Assembly: GCA_025201865.1 (NCBI GenBank)
Contig: MU602715.1
Coordinates: 61,609 to 76,855 of the forward strand
DNA from: Ramicandelaber brevisporus
Taxonomy: Eukaryota; Kickxellomycota; Ramicandelaberales; Ramicandelaberaceae
Length of the DNA: 15,247 nt
Direction: 5' to 3'
Shown: positions 15,079-15,247 of the stretch, piece after piece
Layout of the letters: every line of letters begins with the position of its first letter
Position numbering within the stretch: position 1 is the stretch's first letter
Made by a program: the position numbers and the translations under genes
The notes under the pieces: model-generated
Database searches by the model: none
What the model saw: the letters and a program-made list of their open reading frames with translations, nothing else
Told to the model about the DNA's origin: nothing

Positions 15079-15247
15079 ATGATTGATCTGCCACTGCCTG
15101 ATGATTCTAAGCTTTTGCGTGCTTTATATAACTCATAGTAAGTGTATTGAAATGTTTTAAACCTTAAATAATATAATCATATCCGGGAGTGTCGTTTGCA
15201 CTTCTATGGTTATAGCCCTTGTTGTTAGCTTTGCCTAATATAGATAG
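15079..15247 (+). CDS. Unidentified gene, probable first exon (15079-15137) plus start of first intron, partial
   Basis: ATG at 15079 in good fungal context (TTAAACATGA) opens MIDLPLPDDSKLLRALYNS, followed by TAG in the unspliced frame. The TAG overlaps a strong donor: TCATA|GTAAGTG at 15137/15138. A CTAAT branch-like element at 15235-15239 is followed by TAG at 15241-15243 and again at 15245-15247, so an intron of about 106-110 nt could end right at the window edge. Exon 1 would be 59 nt (19 codons plus two bases). The peptide is too short for me to identify a family. The gene would be divergent from ASH2. The alternative is that this is just a short ORF, but the coincidence of start context, donor and branch element favours a gene. 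Confidence 0.5.

Overview
The window is eukaryotic and most likely fungal. It holds long, largely uninterrupted ORFs, one clear GTAAGT-type splice donor, homopolymeric Q/S/P tracts, and UTRs rich in simple repeats. The gene content is an exocyst subunit, a manganese-type CDF transporter, an Rnc1/HEK2-like triple-KH protein and an Ash2 protein with a PHD finger. Together these suggest an early-diverging or otherwise non-Saccharomycotina fungus, but I cannot place the species.

Layout: (1) 1-1209, minus strand: N-terminal half of exocyst subunit Sec15, cut by the window edge. (2) 1210-1545: short divergent promoter. (3) 1546-2892, plus: Mn-CDF transporter. (4) 2893-3180: AT-rich convergent 3' spacer. 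(5) 3181-6720, minus: 1179-residue protein with Q/S/P-rich N-terminal two thirds and a degenerate LRR-like C-terminus, not recognised as a named gene. (6) 6721-9822: a 3.1-kb divergent intergenic region full of GA/CT, GT, TTGTAG, CAAAC and CTCAC repeats. It carries ATG-free leaders for both flanking genes and a probable 5'UTR intron of the KH gene starting at 9085. (7) 9823-11742, plus: triple-KH RNA-binding protein, the most codon-biased gene here. (8) 11743-12065: convergent 3' spacer with a perfect 19-nt direct repeat. (9) 12066-14711, minus: Ash2, a COMPASS/Set1 H3K4 methyltransferase subunit. (10) 14712-15078: divergent promoter/leader with several upstream ATGs. (11) 15079 to the right edge, plus: probable first exon and intron of an unidentified gene.

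The genes are not an operon or an obvious pathway. They are housekeeping functions (secretion, metal homeostasis, RNA regulation, chromatin) in alternating divergent/convergent pairs. The observations I rate highest are three HxRxxS motifs (the NDR/Cbk1 kinase consensus) in the linker of the KH protein, the ATG-free leader plus 5'UTR intron of the same gene, its paired 19-nt hairpin-forming repeats in the 3' spacer, and the TAG-interrupted reading frame with clustered uORFs at the right edge. No mobile element, CRISPR array, rRNA or convincing tRNA was seen.
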